From the NCBI GenBank assembly GCA_018816345.1, contig JAHIWG010000075.1, positions 1-37,662 on the forward strand: a DNA stretch of 37,662 bases. Reading direction: 5' to 3'. Both the position numbers and the translations under genes were made by a program. The notes beneath the pieces were generated by a model. It worked only from the letters and a program-made list of their open reading frames with translations. It made no database searches and had not been told where the DNA came from. Position 1 is the first letter of the stretch, and each line of letters opens with the position of its first letter. Positions 24,494-32,649 of the stretch are shown here, piece after piece. The stretch comes from Spirochaetota bacterium (GTDB taxonomy: Bacteria; Spirochaetota; Spirochaetia; Treponematales; UBA12059).

Positions 24494-25837
24494 ATGCGCG
24501 TCATAGGTAAGATAGTGAACGGCGTCGGCTTCAAGGCCGCGCTCATAGCGGCGCTCGCGCTCGTCATGCTCATACCCGCGGCCATGGTCAGGCAGCTCGT
24601 GAACGAACGCTCGGACAGGGCCGAGGAAGTCGAGGCCGAGATACTAGGATCGTGGGGTGGCGGGCTCGAGTTCGCGGGCCCCGTCCTGCGCGTGCCGTGC
24701 GTGCGTATAGAGGAATCGACCTTTCGCGACGACCGCGGCAAGGAGACCAAATCGCTCCGAGAGGCGCCGTTCGACCTTTGGATCAGCCCCGCGACGGTCG
24801 TCATCGACGCGGGTCTCTCGACTTTACGCAAGGAGCGGGGAATCTTCTCCGTCCCGGTATTCTCAGGTGAACTGGCCATGGAGGGACGTTTCGACGCCTC
24901 GGAAGCCTTGGCCAGCCTCGGGCGCAACGAGACCGCCAGGCTCGAGCAGGCCGAGATGGTCATCCCCATCGAGAACCAGAAGGGACTCCGCGGGATCGGG
25001 CCCTCGCTCTGGGCCGGACGGCCCCTGGCCTTCAAGCCGGGCGACGCGGGATTCGGCCTGCTCGCCGGCGGCGTCAGGGCCCCGGTCGCCGTCGAGGCGG
25101 GAACACCGGCCGAGTTCAGGGTAGCCGTAACGGTCCAGGGCGGAGGGCGGATACGCGTCCTGCCGCTCGGGGAATCGGCGCGAGTCTCCATCCGGGCCGA
25201 TTGGCCGTCGCCGTCGTACCGGGGCGACTACCTGCCCGGGAACCAGAGCCTGGACGAGCGCGGCTTCGAGGCGGCATGGGACGTCAGCTACCTGAGCCGA
25301 GGGGTACCCCTCTATTGGACCGACTCCGCCCAATCGCGCGAGCGCCTTTCCCGCGCCTTCCTCGGGGTCGACTTCCTGGAGGTCCTCGACCGTTACGCCC
25401 TCAGCGAGAGGGCCGTGAAGTACGCGCTCCTGTTCATAGTCGTGCCGTTCATCACGCTCTTCATGCTGGAGCTGTTTACCAGGCGCGAGGTCCATCCCGT
25501 CCAGTACCTCCTGGCGGGAATCGCCAACCTCGTCTTCTACCTGCTCCTTCTATCGCTCTCGGAGCACGTACCGTTCGGGGCGGCCTACGTATCGGCCGCG
25601 GCGGCCGTGACCCTGATGATTTTCCTGTACAGCCGCTCGCTGTTCGGGCCGAGCGGGAAGGCCTGGTCCATGGGCCTGGTCATGGCCGTCTCCTACCTCT
25701 ATCTCTACGTGACGCTCAGGTCGGAGGACTGGGCCTTGCTCATCGGCGCCGTCGGGGCGTTCGCCGCGGTGGGGCTCGTGATGCTCGTTACGCGGAACGT
25801 GGACTGGTTCGGGCGCGGCCAGAGGCCGCCCGCCTGA
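24494..25837 (+). CDS. creD: CreD-family inner-membrane protein
   Basis: This 447-residue membrane protein has one N-terminal membrane segment (about residues 13-35), a large periplasmic domain to about residue 310, then four to five C-terminal segments (for example YALLFIVVPFITLFMLELFT and PVQYLLAGIANLVFYLLLLS). The stretches GPVLRVPC, YRGDYLPGNQSLDERGFEA and VDFLEVLDRYALSERAVKYA are typical of CreD. GAAGGAGA lies before the ATG. The gene is divergent from the CreBC-like genes and ends at a bidirectional stem-loop. CreD is linked to envelope stress in other bacteria; its biochemical role is not known. Confidence 0.92.
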   Translation: MRVIGKIVNGVGFKAALIAALALVMLIPAAMVRQLVNERSDRAEEVEAEILGSWGGGLEFAGPVLRVPCVRIEESTFRDDRGKETKSLREAPFDLWISPATVVIDAGLSTLRKERGIFSVPVFSGELAMEGRFDASEALASLGRNETARLEQAEMVIPIENQKGLRGIGPSLWAGRPLAFKPGDAGFGLLAGGVRAPVAVEAGTPAEFRVAVTVQGGGRIRVLPLGESARVSIRADWPSPSYRGDYLPGNQSLDERGFEAAWDVSYLSRGVPLYWTDSAQSRERLSRAFLGVDFLEVLDRYALSERAVKYALLFIVVPFITLFMLELFTRREVHPVQYLLAGIANLVFYLLLLSLSEHVPFGAAYVSAAAAVTLMIFLYSRSLFGPSGKAWSMGLVMAVSYLYLYVTLRSEDWALLIGAVGAFAAVGLVMLVTRNVDWFGRGQRPPA

Positions 25838-25879
25838 GCGAGAAAGGCTGATTAGGCGAATCGGGCGGGATAGGGAAGA

Positions 25880-25906
25880 AGGGCGAGGCCTGATCGGCCT
25901 CGCCCT
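25880..25906. terminator. Bidirectional stem-loop between creD and the M3 peptidase gene
   Basis: Arms 25880-25890 (AGGGCGAGGCC) and 25896-25906 pair over 11 bp with a five-base loop between two convergent genes. On the plus strand it is followed by CGTTTATTA. On the minus strand it is followed by TCTTCCC. Confidence 0.75.
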
Positions 25907-25912
25907 CGTTTA

Positions 25913-27955
25913 TTACACGAGCCCCCTGCCGCGCAGCAAGGCCTTCACGTCGGGATCCCGGCCCCTGAAGGCCCTATAGGCCTCCGCGGGGTCCAGGGTA
26001 TTGCCCGCCGACAATACGTAGCGCTTGAACTTAGCCGCCAGCTCCGGGTTGAACGCGTCGCCCGAGGCCTCGAAGGCCTCGAAGCCGTCCGCGTCCAGCA
26101 CCTCCGCCCACATGTACACGTAGTAGCCGGCGGCGTAGCCGTTGTCGCTGAACAGGTGCCTGAACTGGGGCAGCCTATGGCGCATTCCCACCGCCTCGGG
26201 CACGCCCAGGCGCGCGCACTCGGCGGCCTCGAAGGCCGCCAGATCCAGCTTCTCGGGATCCTTGAGCCCGTGTATCGACATATCGACGAGGGCGCAGGAA
26301 GTATAGGCCACGGTCAGGAAGCCCTGGTTGAAGTGCTCGCTCTTCTTGATGAGCGCTATTAGGTCGTCGCCTATCGGCTTCCCGGTAACGGCGTGGACGG
26401 CGTGCTTCTTGAGCATCTCCGGAGTCAGCGCCCAGTGCTCGTTGATCTGGCTCGGCAGCTCCACGAAATCGCGGAGGACGTTGGTGCCCGAGAGGCGATT
26501 ATAGGTCACGTTGGACAAGAGGCCGTGGAGGCCGTGGCCGAACTCGTGGAAGAGGGTCCGCAGGTCGTCGAGCGACAGGAGCGTGGGCTTCCCGGCCGAG
26601 GCCTTGGCGAAGTTGTTGTTGTTTATGACCAGGGGATAGAGGAGCCCGCCCGGGCGGTTCCTCGACTGCGACCTGAAGTCGCTCATCCAGGCTCCCCCGC
26701 GCTTCGTGGGGCGCGCGAAGCTGTCGGCTATGAAGACGCCGACCAGGCCTCCGGCGGGATCCAGCACCTCGTACAGGCGAGCGTCCGGATGATAGAGCGG
26801 CACGCCCCTCACTTCCTTGAAGCCGACCCCGTAGAGCCTGCCAGCGGCGTCGAACATGGCGTCGGTCATGCGGTCCAGCTGGAAGTACGGCTTCAGCTCG
26901 GCCTCGTCCAGGCTGTATCGCTCCTGCCTGAGCTTCTCGGCGTAGAAGTGCCAGTCCCAGCCGGCCAGGGGTCCCGAGAACCCCTCCCTCGCGGCTATCG
27001 CCTCGAGGTCCTTCTGCTCCTCCAGGGCTCGCGCCTTGGCGGGCTCCCATACCCGCATGAGGAGCTCGTCCACGGCCGAGGGCTTCTTGGCCATGCGGTC
27101 GACGAGCGCGTAGTCAGCGAACGTCTCGTAGCCCATGAGGCGGGCCAGCTCGGCCCTCAACCTGATTATCCTCTCCGCCACGGGCCGGGTGTCGCGCTCC
27201 GGGCAGCTCTCGCCGCGGGCCTTGAACGCTCGCCAGACTTTCTCCCGCAGGTCTCGCCTGGTCGAATAGGTCAGGAACGGGTCGACGAGCGACGGCGACA
27301 GGTTGATGACGTAGCCGTCCAGGCCCTTCTCCGAGGCCACCGACTTGGCGGCGTCGAGGACGAAATCGGGCAGGCCCGCCCTGTCGGCCTCGGTAGCGAG
27401 CTCCAGGCGGAACGCCGCCTCGTCGCCGAGCACCGACTGGCTGAAGGTCGTGAACAGGCCGGCCAGCTCCTCGGCTATGGCCGCGTAGCGAGCGCGCGCG
27501 GCGCCCTCTAGGAGCGCTCCCTCCATGACGTAATCCAGGCGCACCCGCTCCAGCAGGCGGAGCTCCTCGGCCCCGAGGCCCAGCTCGGCGCGCTTGCCGT
27601 ACAAGGCGTCAACCCGACGGAACACGCCCTCGTGCAGGCTCAGCCAGCTCATGTGGGCCGCTATCCTGGGCATCAGCTCGCGCTCGGCCGCCTGGAGGGC
27701 GTCGCTCGTCTCGCTGGCCGTCAGGTTATAGAACACGCCGGCGACGCGGCCGAAGGCCTGGCCCGCGCGGTCGAGGGCGGCGACGGTATTCTGGAAGGTC
27801 GGCGGCTCGGGATTCGCCGCGATGGCGTCCACCTCGGCCCGGTGCTCGGCCATGGCCGCCTCGAAGGCGGGGGCGTAGTGCTCCGGCCTGATCTTGTCGA
27901 AGGGGGGCAAGCCGTACGGCGTGTCCCAAACGGATAAAAGGGGGTTGGTATTCAT
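25913..27955 (-). CDS. dcp: M3-family zinc oligopeptidase, peptidyl-dipeptidase Dcp type
   Basis: This 680-residue cytoplasmic metallopeptidase cuts dipeptides from the C-terminus of oligopeptides. The zinc motif HEFGHGLH begins at His470, with a third ligand Glu499 in FVELPSQ. The conserved substrate-binding stretch GYAAGYYVYMWAEV is near residue 609. The length fits Dcp and is close to that of OpdA. No signal peptide is visible. The ATG at 27955 has no clear ribosome site, although the start MNTNPLLSVWDTPYGLPPFD fits the family. It is separated from creD by a terminator and stands alone, so it is probably transcribed by itself. Confidence 0.92.
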   Translation of the reverse strand: MNTNPLLSVWDTPYGLPPFDKIRPEHYAPAFEAAMAEHRAEVDAIAANPEPPTFQNTVAALDRAGQAFGRVAGVFYNLTASETSDALQAAERELMPRIAAHMSWLSLHEGVFRRVDALYGKRAELGLGAEELRLLERVRLDYVMEGALLEGAARARYAAIAEELAGLFTTFSQSVLGDEAAFRLELATEADRAGLPDFVLDAAKSVASEKGLDGYVINLSPSLVDPFLTYSTRRDLREKVWRAFKARGESCPERDTRPVAERIIRLRAELARLMGYETFADYALVDRMAKKPSAVDELLMRVWEPAKARALEEQKDLEAIAAREGFSGPLAGWDWHFYAEKLRQERYSLDEAELKPYFQLDRMTDAMFDAAGRLYGVGFKEVRGVPLYHPDARLYEVLDPAGGLVGVFIADSFARPTKRGGAWMSDFRSQSRNRPGGLLYPLVINNNNFAKASAGKPTLLSLDDLRTLFHEFGHGLHGLLSNVTYNRLSGTNVLRDFVELPSQINEHWALTPEMLKKHAVHAVTGKPIGDDLIALIKKSEHFNQGFLTVAYTSCALVDMSIHGLKDPEKLDLAAFEAAECARLGVPEAVGMRHRLPQFRHLFSDNGYAAGYYVYMWAEVLDADGFEAFEASGDAFNPELAAKFKRYVLSAGNTLDPAEAYRAFRGRDPDVKALLRGRGLV

Positions 27956-28004
27956 GGCGAAGATTATCGGGGGTATTCCCGGGAACCGTCAATACGTAGA
28001 AGGG

Positions 28005-28040
28005 AAGCCGGGCCGAGGGCTACGGGCCGCGGCCCGGCTT
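28005..28040 (-). terminator. Stem-loop after cheW
   Basis: AAGCCGGGCC (28005-28014) pairs perfectly with GGCCCGGCTT (28031-28040) about 11 bases after the cheW stop. The loop is 16 bases. On the leftward transcript it is followed by CCCTTCTAC, so termination would be weak or factor-assisted. Confidence 0.55.
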
Positions 28041-28051
28041 CGGGTAGGCGC

Positions 28052-28564
28052 TTACGGAACCGCAAGCGCGGCCGGATCGGCCGGAGCGGCCGTCGCCGCC
28101 CCCTCGAGGCGATGGGCCTCGTCGTCGCTGAACGCCCTGTCCATGTCCAATATTATTATGAACTGGTCGTCGCGCTTACCCACGCACTTGATGAAATGGG
28201 AATCGATCTTGATGCCGAAGCGAGGAGGCGGCTCCAGGTGCTCGGGCTCTATCTCTATGACCTCGTACACCTCGTCGGCTATGGAGCCTATGAGGACCTG
28301 CCCGTCTGCGCCCTCTATCTCTATCACCAGGATCGCGGTATCGAGGGTAGCTTCCTTCTCCGGCAGGCCGAATTTGAGCCTCAGGTCCACTACAGGGATA
28401 CCTACGTCGCGTATGTTTATTAGGCCTTTTAGGAAGTCCGCGGTCTTGGGCAGCTTGGTCGGCTTCATGTACTCCAGCACCTCCCGTACCTTGGACACCG
28501 GGATGCCGAATATCTCCCCGTCTATGCCGAAGGTCAGGTACTGGCTCTCTATCGTTTCGGCCAT
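28052..28564 (-). CDS. cheW: Chemotaxis adaptor protein CheW
   Basis: This 170-residue adaptor couples chemoreceptors to the kinase CheA. It has the CheW beta-barrel pattern: YLTFGIDGEIFGIPVSKVRE, then LPKTADFLKGLINIRDVGIP and VVDLR, with a conserved Arg-Asp pair. A 20-residue Ala/Pro-rich tail extends beyond the domain. It starts two bases after the stop of the chemoreceptor gene, with its ribosome site (GAGGAATTC) in the end of that gene, so the two are co-translated. No cheA is in the window; this is probably a dedicated adaptor for this receptor. Confidence 0.95.
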   Translation of the reverse strand: MAETIESQYLTFGIDGEIFGIPVSKVREVLEYMKPTKLPKTADFLKGLINIRDVGIPVVDLRLKFGLPEKEATLDTAILVIEIEGADGQVLIGSIADEVYEVIEIEPEHLEPPPRFGIKIDSHFIKCVGKRDDQFIIILDMDRAFSDDEAHRLEGAATAAPADPAALAVP

Positions 28565-28566
28565 GG

Positions 28567-30315
28567 CTAGAATTCCTCGAAGTCGTCGTCGCTCGCCCCG
28601 CCCGCCGAGCCCTTGGCAACTGTGATACCGGTCGAGGCTCCATCCGGCCTGGCCCTATCCTTGCGAGCCTGCGGCGCGACGGCCACCTGGGCGGCCGCGC
28701 TCTTCGCGTGGGCCACGGCGACGCGATGCACCGTCGCGGTCGGCTTCTTGACCGCCACGCCCGTCGTCGCGCTCGCGCGGCTCGCCGACGCCTGCGCGAA
28801 TTCGTCCTTGTGCGCGCTCTGGACCTTGAAGAAGGATATCGTCTGCGCCAGCTGCTCGGCCTGGCTCGACAGCTCCTCGGCCATGCTGGCCATCTCCTCG
28901 CTTGCGCTGGCGTTCTGCTGTATCACCGTGTCCAGCTGGGTGACGGCCTTGGCTATCTGATCGACCCCGCTGGACTGCTCCCTCGAGGCGCTGGATATCT
29001 CCTGCACGAGGTCCGCGGTCTTCTTGATGTCCGGCACCAGCTTCTGGATTATCTCTCCGGCCTTGGTCGCGCTCTCGACCGTGTGCCGCGAAAGGTCCCC
29101 GATCTCCCCGGAGGCCTTCTGGCTGCGCTCAGCCAGCTTGCGCACCTCGCTGGCCACCACCGCGAAGCCCTTGCCCGCCTCCCCGGCCCTGGCGGCCTCT
29201 ATGGCGGCGTTGAGCGCGAGCAGGTTCGTCTGCCTGGCTATCTCGTCGATGATCGAGATCTTCGTGGCTATCTCGTTCATGGCGGCCACCGAGTCCATGA
29301 CCGAGCGCCCGCCCAGGTCCGCGTCGCCGGAGGACTTCGTCGCGATGCTCTCGGTGGCCATCGAGTTGTCGGTGTTCTGCTTGACGGTCGCCGCCATCTC
29401 CTCCACCGAGGCCGAGACCTCCTCCGCGCTGGCGGCCTGCTCGGCGGCGCCCTGAGACAGCTGCTGGGCCGTGGACGACATCTGCTCCGAGCCGGAGCTG
29501 ACCTGGTCGGAGGCCGAGAGTATCGACTCCACGATGCGCCTGAGGTCCTTGGACAGGTTGTCCAGGGCCTTGGCAAGGTCGCCCACCTCGTCGGGGCGCT
29601 TGAGGTAGACATCCGGGATATCGTTGCGCAGGTCCCCCGCGGCCATCTCCCCGAGGTGCGCGACGGCGACGCCTAGCGGCCTGGAAATAGATATAGACAG
29701 CGCGACGCCGATAATCACCGAGACTATGGTTATTATAGCTATCACTATGATCATGATGAGGGTCGTGGAATTGGCGAGGGCCGTATTGGCTTCCGCCTGG
29801 GCCCTGGCCAGGTCGACCTTCTGCTTCATCATCGAGTCGATGACAACGTTCATCTCGTTGACCGTCGCGGTGAAGAGTCCCTTGGCCCCCTTCTCGGCTT
29901 CGGCTGCGTCTCCGGCCCTCGCGAGCGCGATGATTCTCGCGGCCTCGCCTACGTAGACCTTCTCGAGATCCTCGAGCTTGGCGAAGGTCTTACGGCCCTC
30001 CTCGGTCAGGATCGTCTCGCGGTACTCGGCCATCGCCTCCTCCAGCACCGCCTTGCGCGCGTCGACTTTCTTGGCCTCGGAATCGATGAAGGCCGGATCG
30101 CCGATATTAAGCACGATCGTCAGCACGTTGGAGCGCAGCCGGTTGGCCGAGCCGACGAACTCGGCGACCGAGGCGAGGGGCACGGTCATGTTCTTGTAGA
30201 GGACGGTATCGGCCGCGTCTATGCGACGCATGCTGATGATGCCGAATACCCCGACGGCCGCGCCGAGCAACGCGACGGCCACGAAACCCGTTACCAGTTT
30301 TCCGCTGATCTTCAT
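28567..30315 (-). CDS. Methyl-accepting chemotaxis protein with 4HB-type sensor
   Basis: This 582-residue chemoreceptor has membrane segments at about residues 8-30 and 184-206, a periplasmic four-helix-bundle type sensor between them, a HAMP domain after [12 protein letters not shown], and a signalling domain with the hairpin tip [20 protein letters not shown] followed by [21 protein letters not shown] Lys/Ala/Val-rich linker of about 80 residues leads to the C-terminal DDDFEEF, which resembles the pentapeptide tether for CheR or CheB. AAGGAG lies before the ATG. It is co-expressed with cheW. The ligand is unknown. Confidence 0.94.
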   Translation of the reverse strand: MKISGKLVTGFVAVALLGAAVGVFGIISMRRIDAADTVLYKNMTVPLASVAEFVGSANRLRSNVLTIVLNIGDPAFIDSEAKKVDARKAVLEEAMAEYRETILTEEGRKTFAKLEDLEKVYVGEAARIIALARAGDAAEAEKGAKGLFTATVNEMNVVIDSMMKQKVDLARAQAEANTALANSTTLIMIIVIAIITIVSVIIGVALSISISRPLGVAVAHLGEMAAGDLRNDIPDVYLKRPDEVGDLAKALDNLSKDLRRIVESILSASDQVSSGSEQMSSTAQQLSQGAAEQAASAEEVSASVEEMAATVKQNTDNSMATESIATKSSGDADLGGRSVMDSVAAMNEIATKISIIDEIARQTNLLALNAAIEAARAGEAGKGFAVVASEVRKLAERSQKASGEIGDLSRHTVESATKAGEIIQKLVPDIKKTADLVQEISSASREQSSGVDQIAKAVTQLDTVIQQNASASEEMASMAEELSSQAEQLAQTISFFKVQSAHKDEFAQASASRASATTGVAVKKPTATVHRVAVAHAKSAAAQVAVAPQARKDRARPDGASTGITVAKGSAGGASDDDFEEF

Positions 30316-30348
30316 GATTCTCTCCTTGCCATTTTTTAAGGCTAAAGA

Positions 30349-30379
30349 CCGGTGCGCGAGCCATGTAACAACGCACCGG
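30349..30379. promoter_or_regulatory. Inverted repeat flanking a candidate -10 box upstream of the chemoreceptor gene
   Basis: CCGGTGCG (30349-30356) and CGCACCGG (30372-30379) form an 8-bp dyad. It brackets TGTTAC (30370-30365, minus strand). With TTGCAT (30393-30388) 17 bases upstream, this is a weak promoter candidate. The dyad may be an operator. The match to known boxes is poor. Confidence 0.3.
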
Positions 30380-30623
30380 AAACTCTAATGCAAGGGGACT
30401 GGCCGCGCAAATTTTATAGATCACTATTTCTTGTCTCTACCTAGAGGCCTCGCCTTCGCGCGCGGCGATTCCAATAGGGCGGCAGCAGGCGGGCCGCTAC
30501 TGATTGGGTTAGGGTCATGCCTTGATACTACGCTCTACACGTACGACGCGCCGAGGCGGCTGACGATAGGCTCGGCAATCGTCCGCCGCCGCGGGGGCGA
30601 TACCGATTGCCGACCGTATCCCC
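30380..30623. other. Intergenic region between SDR gene and chemoreceptor promoter, with a long imperfect hairpin
   Basis: No gene is supported here. Next to the SDR stop, arms 30565-30581 and 30604-30620 pair at 14 or more of 17 positions, including the perfect 10-bp core TCGGCAATCG, with a 22-base loop. This may end the nine-gene operon transcript. No T-run follows it. The rest has an AT-rich stretch near 30410-30435 and otherwise nothing I can name. Confidence 0.4.
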
Positions 30624-31403
30624 CTACCTAGCGCATAGCATGCCGCCGTCTATGAACAGCGTCTCTCCGTGGACGTAGCTCGCCGCGTCGGAGCATAGGA
30701 AGAGGACCCCCGCCGCTATATCGTCGGGGACGCCGATGCGGCGCTTGGGTATCTTCTCCTCGAACTCCGCGGCGGACGCGGCGTCCCCGAGGAGGTTCCG
30801 CGTCAGGCCGGTGTGGACCATGCCCGGCCCGACGGCGTTGACGTTGATATTATATCCCGACAGGTCCACGGCCATGCCTTGGGTCATCATCTTGGCCGCG
30901 CCCTTGGAGGTGTTATAGACGCTCTGTCCCTGCCCCGCTATCACCGACATTATAGACGTGATATTGACGATGCGGCCGTAGTCGCGGTCCATCATCGAAG
31001 GCAATACGGCTCGCGAGAAGTTGAAGATCGAGCGCACGTTTATGTCCATGACGCGGTCGTACTCGTCGTCCTCCATCATCGCGAACGGCTGGAACTGCCC
31101 TGTTCCCGCGTTGTTGACGAGGATGTCGATCGGCCCCAGGGCCGCGGCCGCGGCCTCGACGAAGGCGAAGGCCTCGGCCTTCTTCGAGACGTCCACCCTG
31201 CCTAAGTGGCATCGGCGGCCCAGCGCCGTTATCTCGGCGGAGAGCGCGCGGAGCCCGCCTTCGTTTATATCGCATATCGCCAGGTCCGCGCCCTCCACGG
31301 CGAAGCCGAGCGCCGTCGCCCGCCCAATGCCCGACGCGGCGCCGGTGACCATGGCGACTCGACCCTTGAACCTGTACGCCCTCTTCTCCTCGGCCTCGGT
31401 CAT
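30624..31403 (-). CDS. Short-chain dehydrogenase/reductase (FabG/hydroxysteroid dehydrogenase type)
   Basis: This 259-residue NAD(P)-dependent oxidoreductase has the cofactor motif TGAASGIG at about residue 20, an acidic residue in ICDINE (which favours NAD), NNAG at about residue 95, and the catalytic set Ser in ITSIMS, Tyr in VYNTSK and Lys in the same motif. The C-terminal ETLFIDGGM is classical. I start at the ATG at 31403 with AAAGGAGG upstream; the longer frame lies in the neighbouring gene. It overlaps that gene by four bases and is the last gene of the operon. It probably reduces or oxidises a hydroxyl or keto group of an acyl-CoA or lipid intermediate. Confidence 0.93.
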   Translation of the reverse strand: MTEAEEKRAYRFKGRVAMVTGAASGIGRATALGFAVEGADLAICDINEGGLRALSAEITALGRRCHLGRVDVSKKAEAFAFVEAAAAALGPIDILVNNAGTGQFQPFAMMEDDEYDRVMDINVRSIFNFSRAVLPSMMDRDYGRIVNITSIMSVIAGQGQSVYNTSKGAAKMMTQGMAVDLSGYNINVNAVGPGMVHTGLTRNLLGDAASAAEFEEKIPKRRIGVPDDIAAGVLFLCSDAASYVHGETLFIDGGMLCAR

Positions 31404-32176
31404 GCGACCCTCCTTTCCTTTCCTACGCCCTCGACAGCGCCTTTCCTGACGCGGTCCCAGACTATGATCGCGGCTCCCAGGAAGGCCGCCTGGGCAGTCA
31501 TGTTGACTGCCTGGTCGATCCAGTTCATGAGGATGCGGTTCTCGAAGCGCGCCTGCGTCGAAGGCGAGGCCAGCATGCCCATGAGCAGCATGGCGGCGAT
31601 GGAGGCGATCGATAGGACGCCGGCCGCGGTCGCGCGCTCCCTGAAGGAGAACCAGGCCAGGATGCCCATGGTCGAGAGCTGCAGGAGCACCATGGCGAGC
31701 ATCGAGTATCGCTTGAGCTCGAGGAAGTGCGCCTTGAGCCCGGGAGCCGGGCCGTTGACGGCCATGACCAGCGCGAACGCCAGGCCCAGGAAGACCCCGG
31801 CCGCGAAGGGCGAGACCCACGAGGCCGTCTCCGCGAAGCGGGTGCGTTCGCCGCGCCGGTCGCGGCCGCTGAACCGCCTGGCCCCGAGGACGACGGCGGC
31901 GGCCGTGGCGAGGAAGCCCACGGCCATCATCGGGAACATCTGGTCGTAGAGGAAGCCCGCCTCGGTGACCGGCCGCCTAGCCAGCGCGTCGCCTATCTTG
32001 GCCGACACCTTGAACGCGCCCGACAGGAACGCCAGGAGAGAGCCGGCCATGAACATGCCGGACAGCTCGCGCTCGCCCATGAGGCGCATGAAGCGGACGG
32101 TAAAGAACGAGGCGGCCAGGTACAGAAGGGGCGGCGCCGCGTCGCTGATCGCCATACCCAGGGTCACGGTTTCCAT
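31400..32176 (-). CDS. Unrecognised multi-pass membrane protein
   Basis: This 258-residue protein has about seven hydrophobic segments (for example PPLLYLAASFFTV, MFMAGSLLAFLSGAF, MFPMMAVGFLATAAAVVLGA, WVSPFAAGVFLGLAFALVMA, MLAMVLLQLSTMGILAWF) and no signal peptide. I start at the ATG at 32176 because GGAGG lies six bases before it; a TTG two codons upstream would sit directly on that site. It is coupled to the SDR gene by ATGA and follows the DUF35 gene after 19 bases. I do not recognise the family. In this operon it may anchor the enzymes or move a hydrophobic substrate, which is inference only. Confidence 0.82.
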   Translation of the reverse strand: METVTLGMAISDAAPPLLYLAASFFTVRFMRLMGERELSGMFMAGSLLAFLSGAFKVSAKIGDALARRPVTEAGFLYDQMFPMMAVGFLATAAAVVLGARRFSGRDRRGERTRFAETASWVSPFAAGVFLGLAFALVMAVNGPAPGLKAHFLELKRYSMLAMVLLQLSTMGILAWFSFRERATAAGVLSIASIAAMLLMGMLASPSTQARFENRILMNWIDQAVNMTAQAAFLGAAIIVWDRVRKGAVEGVGKERRVA

Positions 32177-32195
32177 CGGCAACCTCCTTCCGGGC

Positions 32196-32648
32196 TCAAT
32201 CCTCCCGATCCAGCACGAACCTGAATCCGTAGACCCAGGCTCCCGTATCCTCCCTGCGATGCTTCCGGAGCACGGCCCTTACCCTGAGCCCGGCTCCTAC
32301 CACCTCGCCCGGGCCGATGTCGACGACGTCTCCCAGGACGTGTATCCCGTCGTCGAGCTTGACGACCACCATGCGCCTCGGGAGGTCGTCGCCGTAGCCC
32401 CAGGCCGGGAAGCCGAGGTCGTCCAGGACGCAGGCCACGACCGCGCCCGAGTCGGCGCACCGGTAGGGCTCCATCGCGCGCTCCAGGCAGGCCGGGCAGA
32501 GGAGCCCCGCGCGGGGCGGGAAGTACCGCTCGCCGCAGGCCCCGCAGCGGGAGCCCTCGATAAGGTAGCGCCCGCGCTTGCCGCGGTACCATACCGCGCT
32601 CGAGAAGGTATCGACGCGGACTATAGGCTCGGGGAATTCTCGGCTCAT
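32196..32648 (-). CDS. DUF35 zinc-ribbon/OB-fold protein, partner of thiolase
   Basis: This 150-residue protein has an N-terminal rubredoxin-like zinc ribbon (Cys35, Cys38, Cys51, Cys54: CGAC...CPAC) and a C-terminal OB fold (VVACVLDDLGFPAWGYGDDL, then VLGDVVDIGPGEVV). DUF35 proteins bind CoA esters and sit next to thiolase-like enzymes, as in the archaeal thiolase/HMG-CoA-synthase complex, ChsH2 and BbsA. Its ATG is one base after the thiolase stop, which indicates tight coupling. It likely bridges the thiolase and the HMG-CoA-synthase-like protein. Confidence 0.92.
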   Translation of the reverse strand: MSREFPEPIVRVDTFSSAVWYRGKRGRYLIEGSRCGACGERYFPPRAGLLCPACLERAMEPYRCADSGAVVACVLDDLGFPAWGYGDDLPRRMVVVKLDDGIHVLGDVVDIGPGEVVGAGLRVRAVLRKHRREDTGAWVYGFRFVLDRED

Positions 32649-32649
32649 G

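Noticed and set aside
26393-27511. 372-codon open frame on the plus strand
   Set aside because: Antisense to the M3 peptidase gene, whose motifs and family length are certain.
28708-29676. 322-codon open frame on the plus strand
   Set aside because: Antisense to the chemoreceptor gene; the composition is Arg/Leu/Gly/His-rich with no domain.
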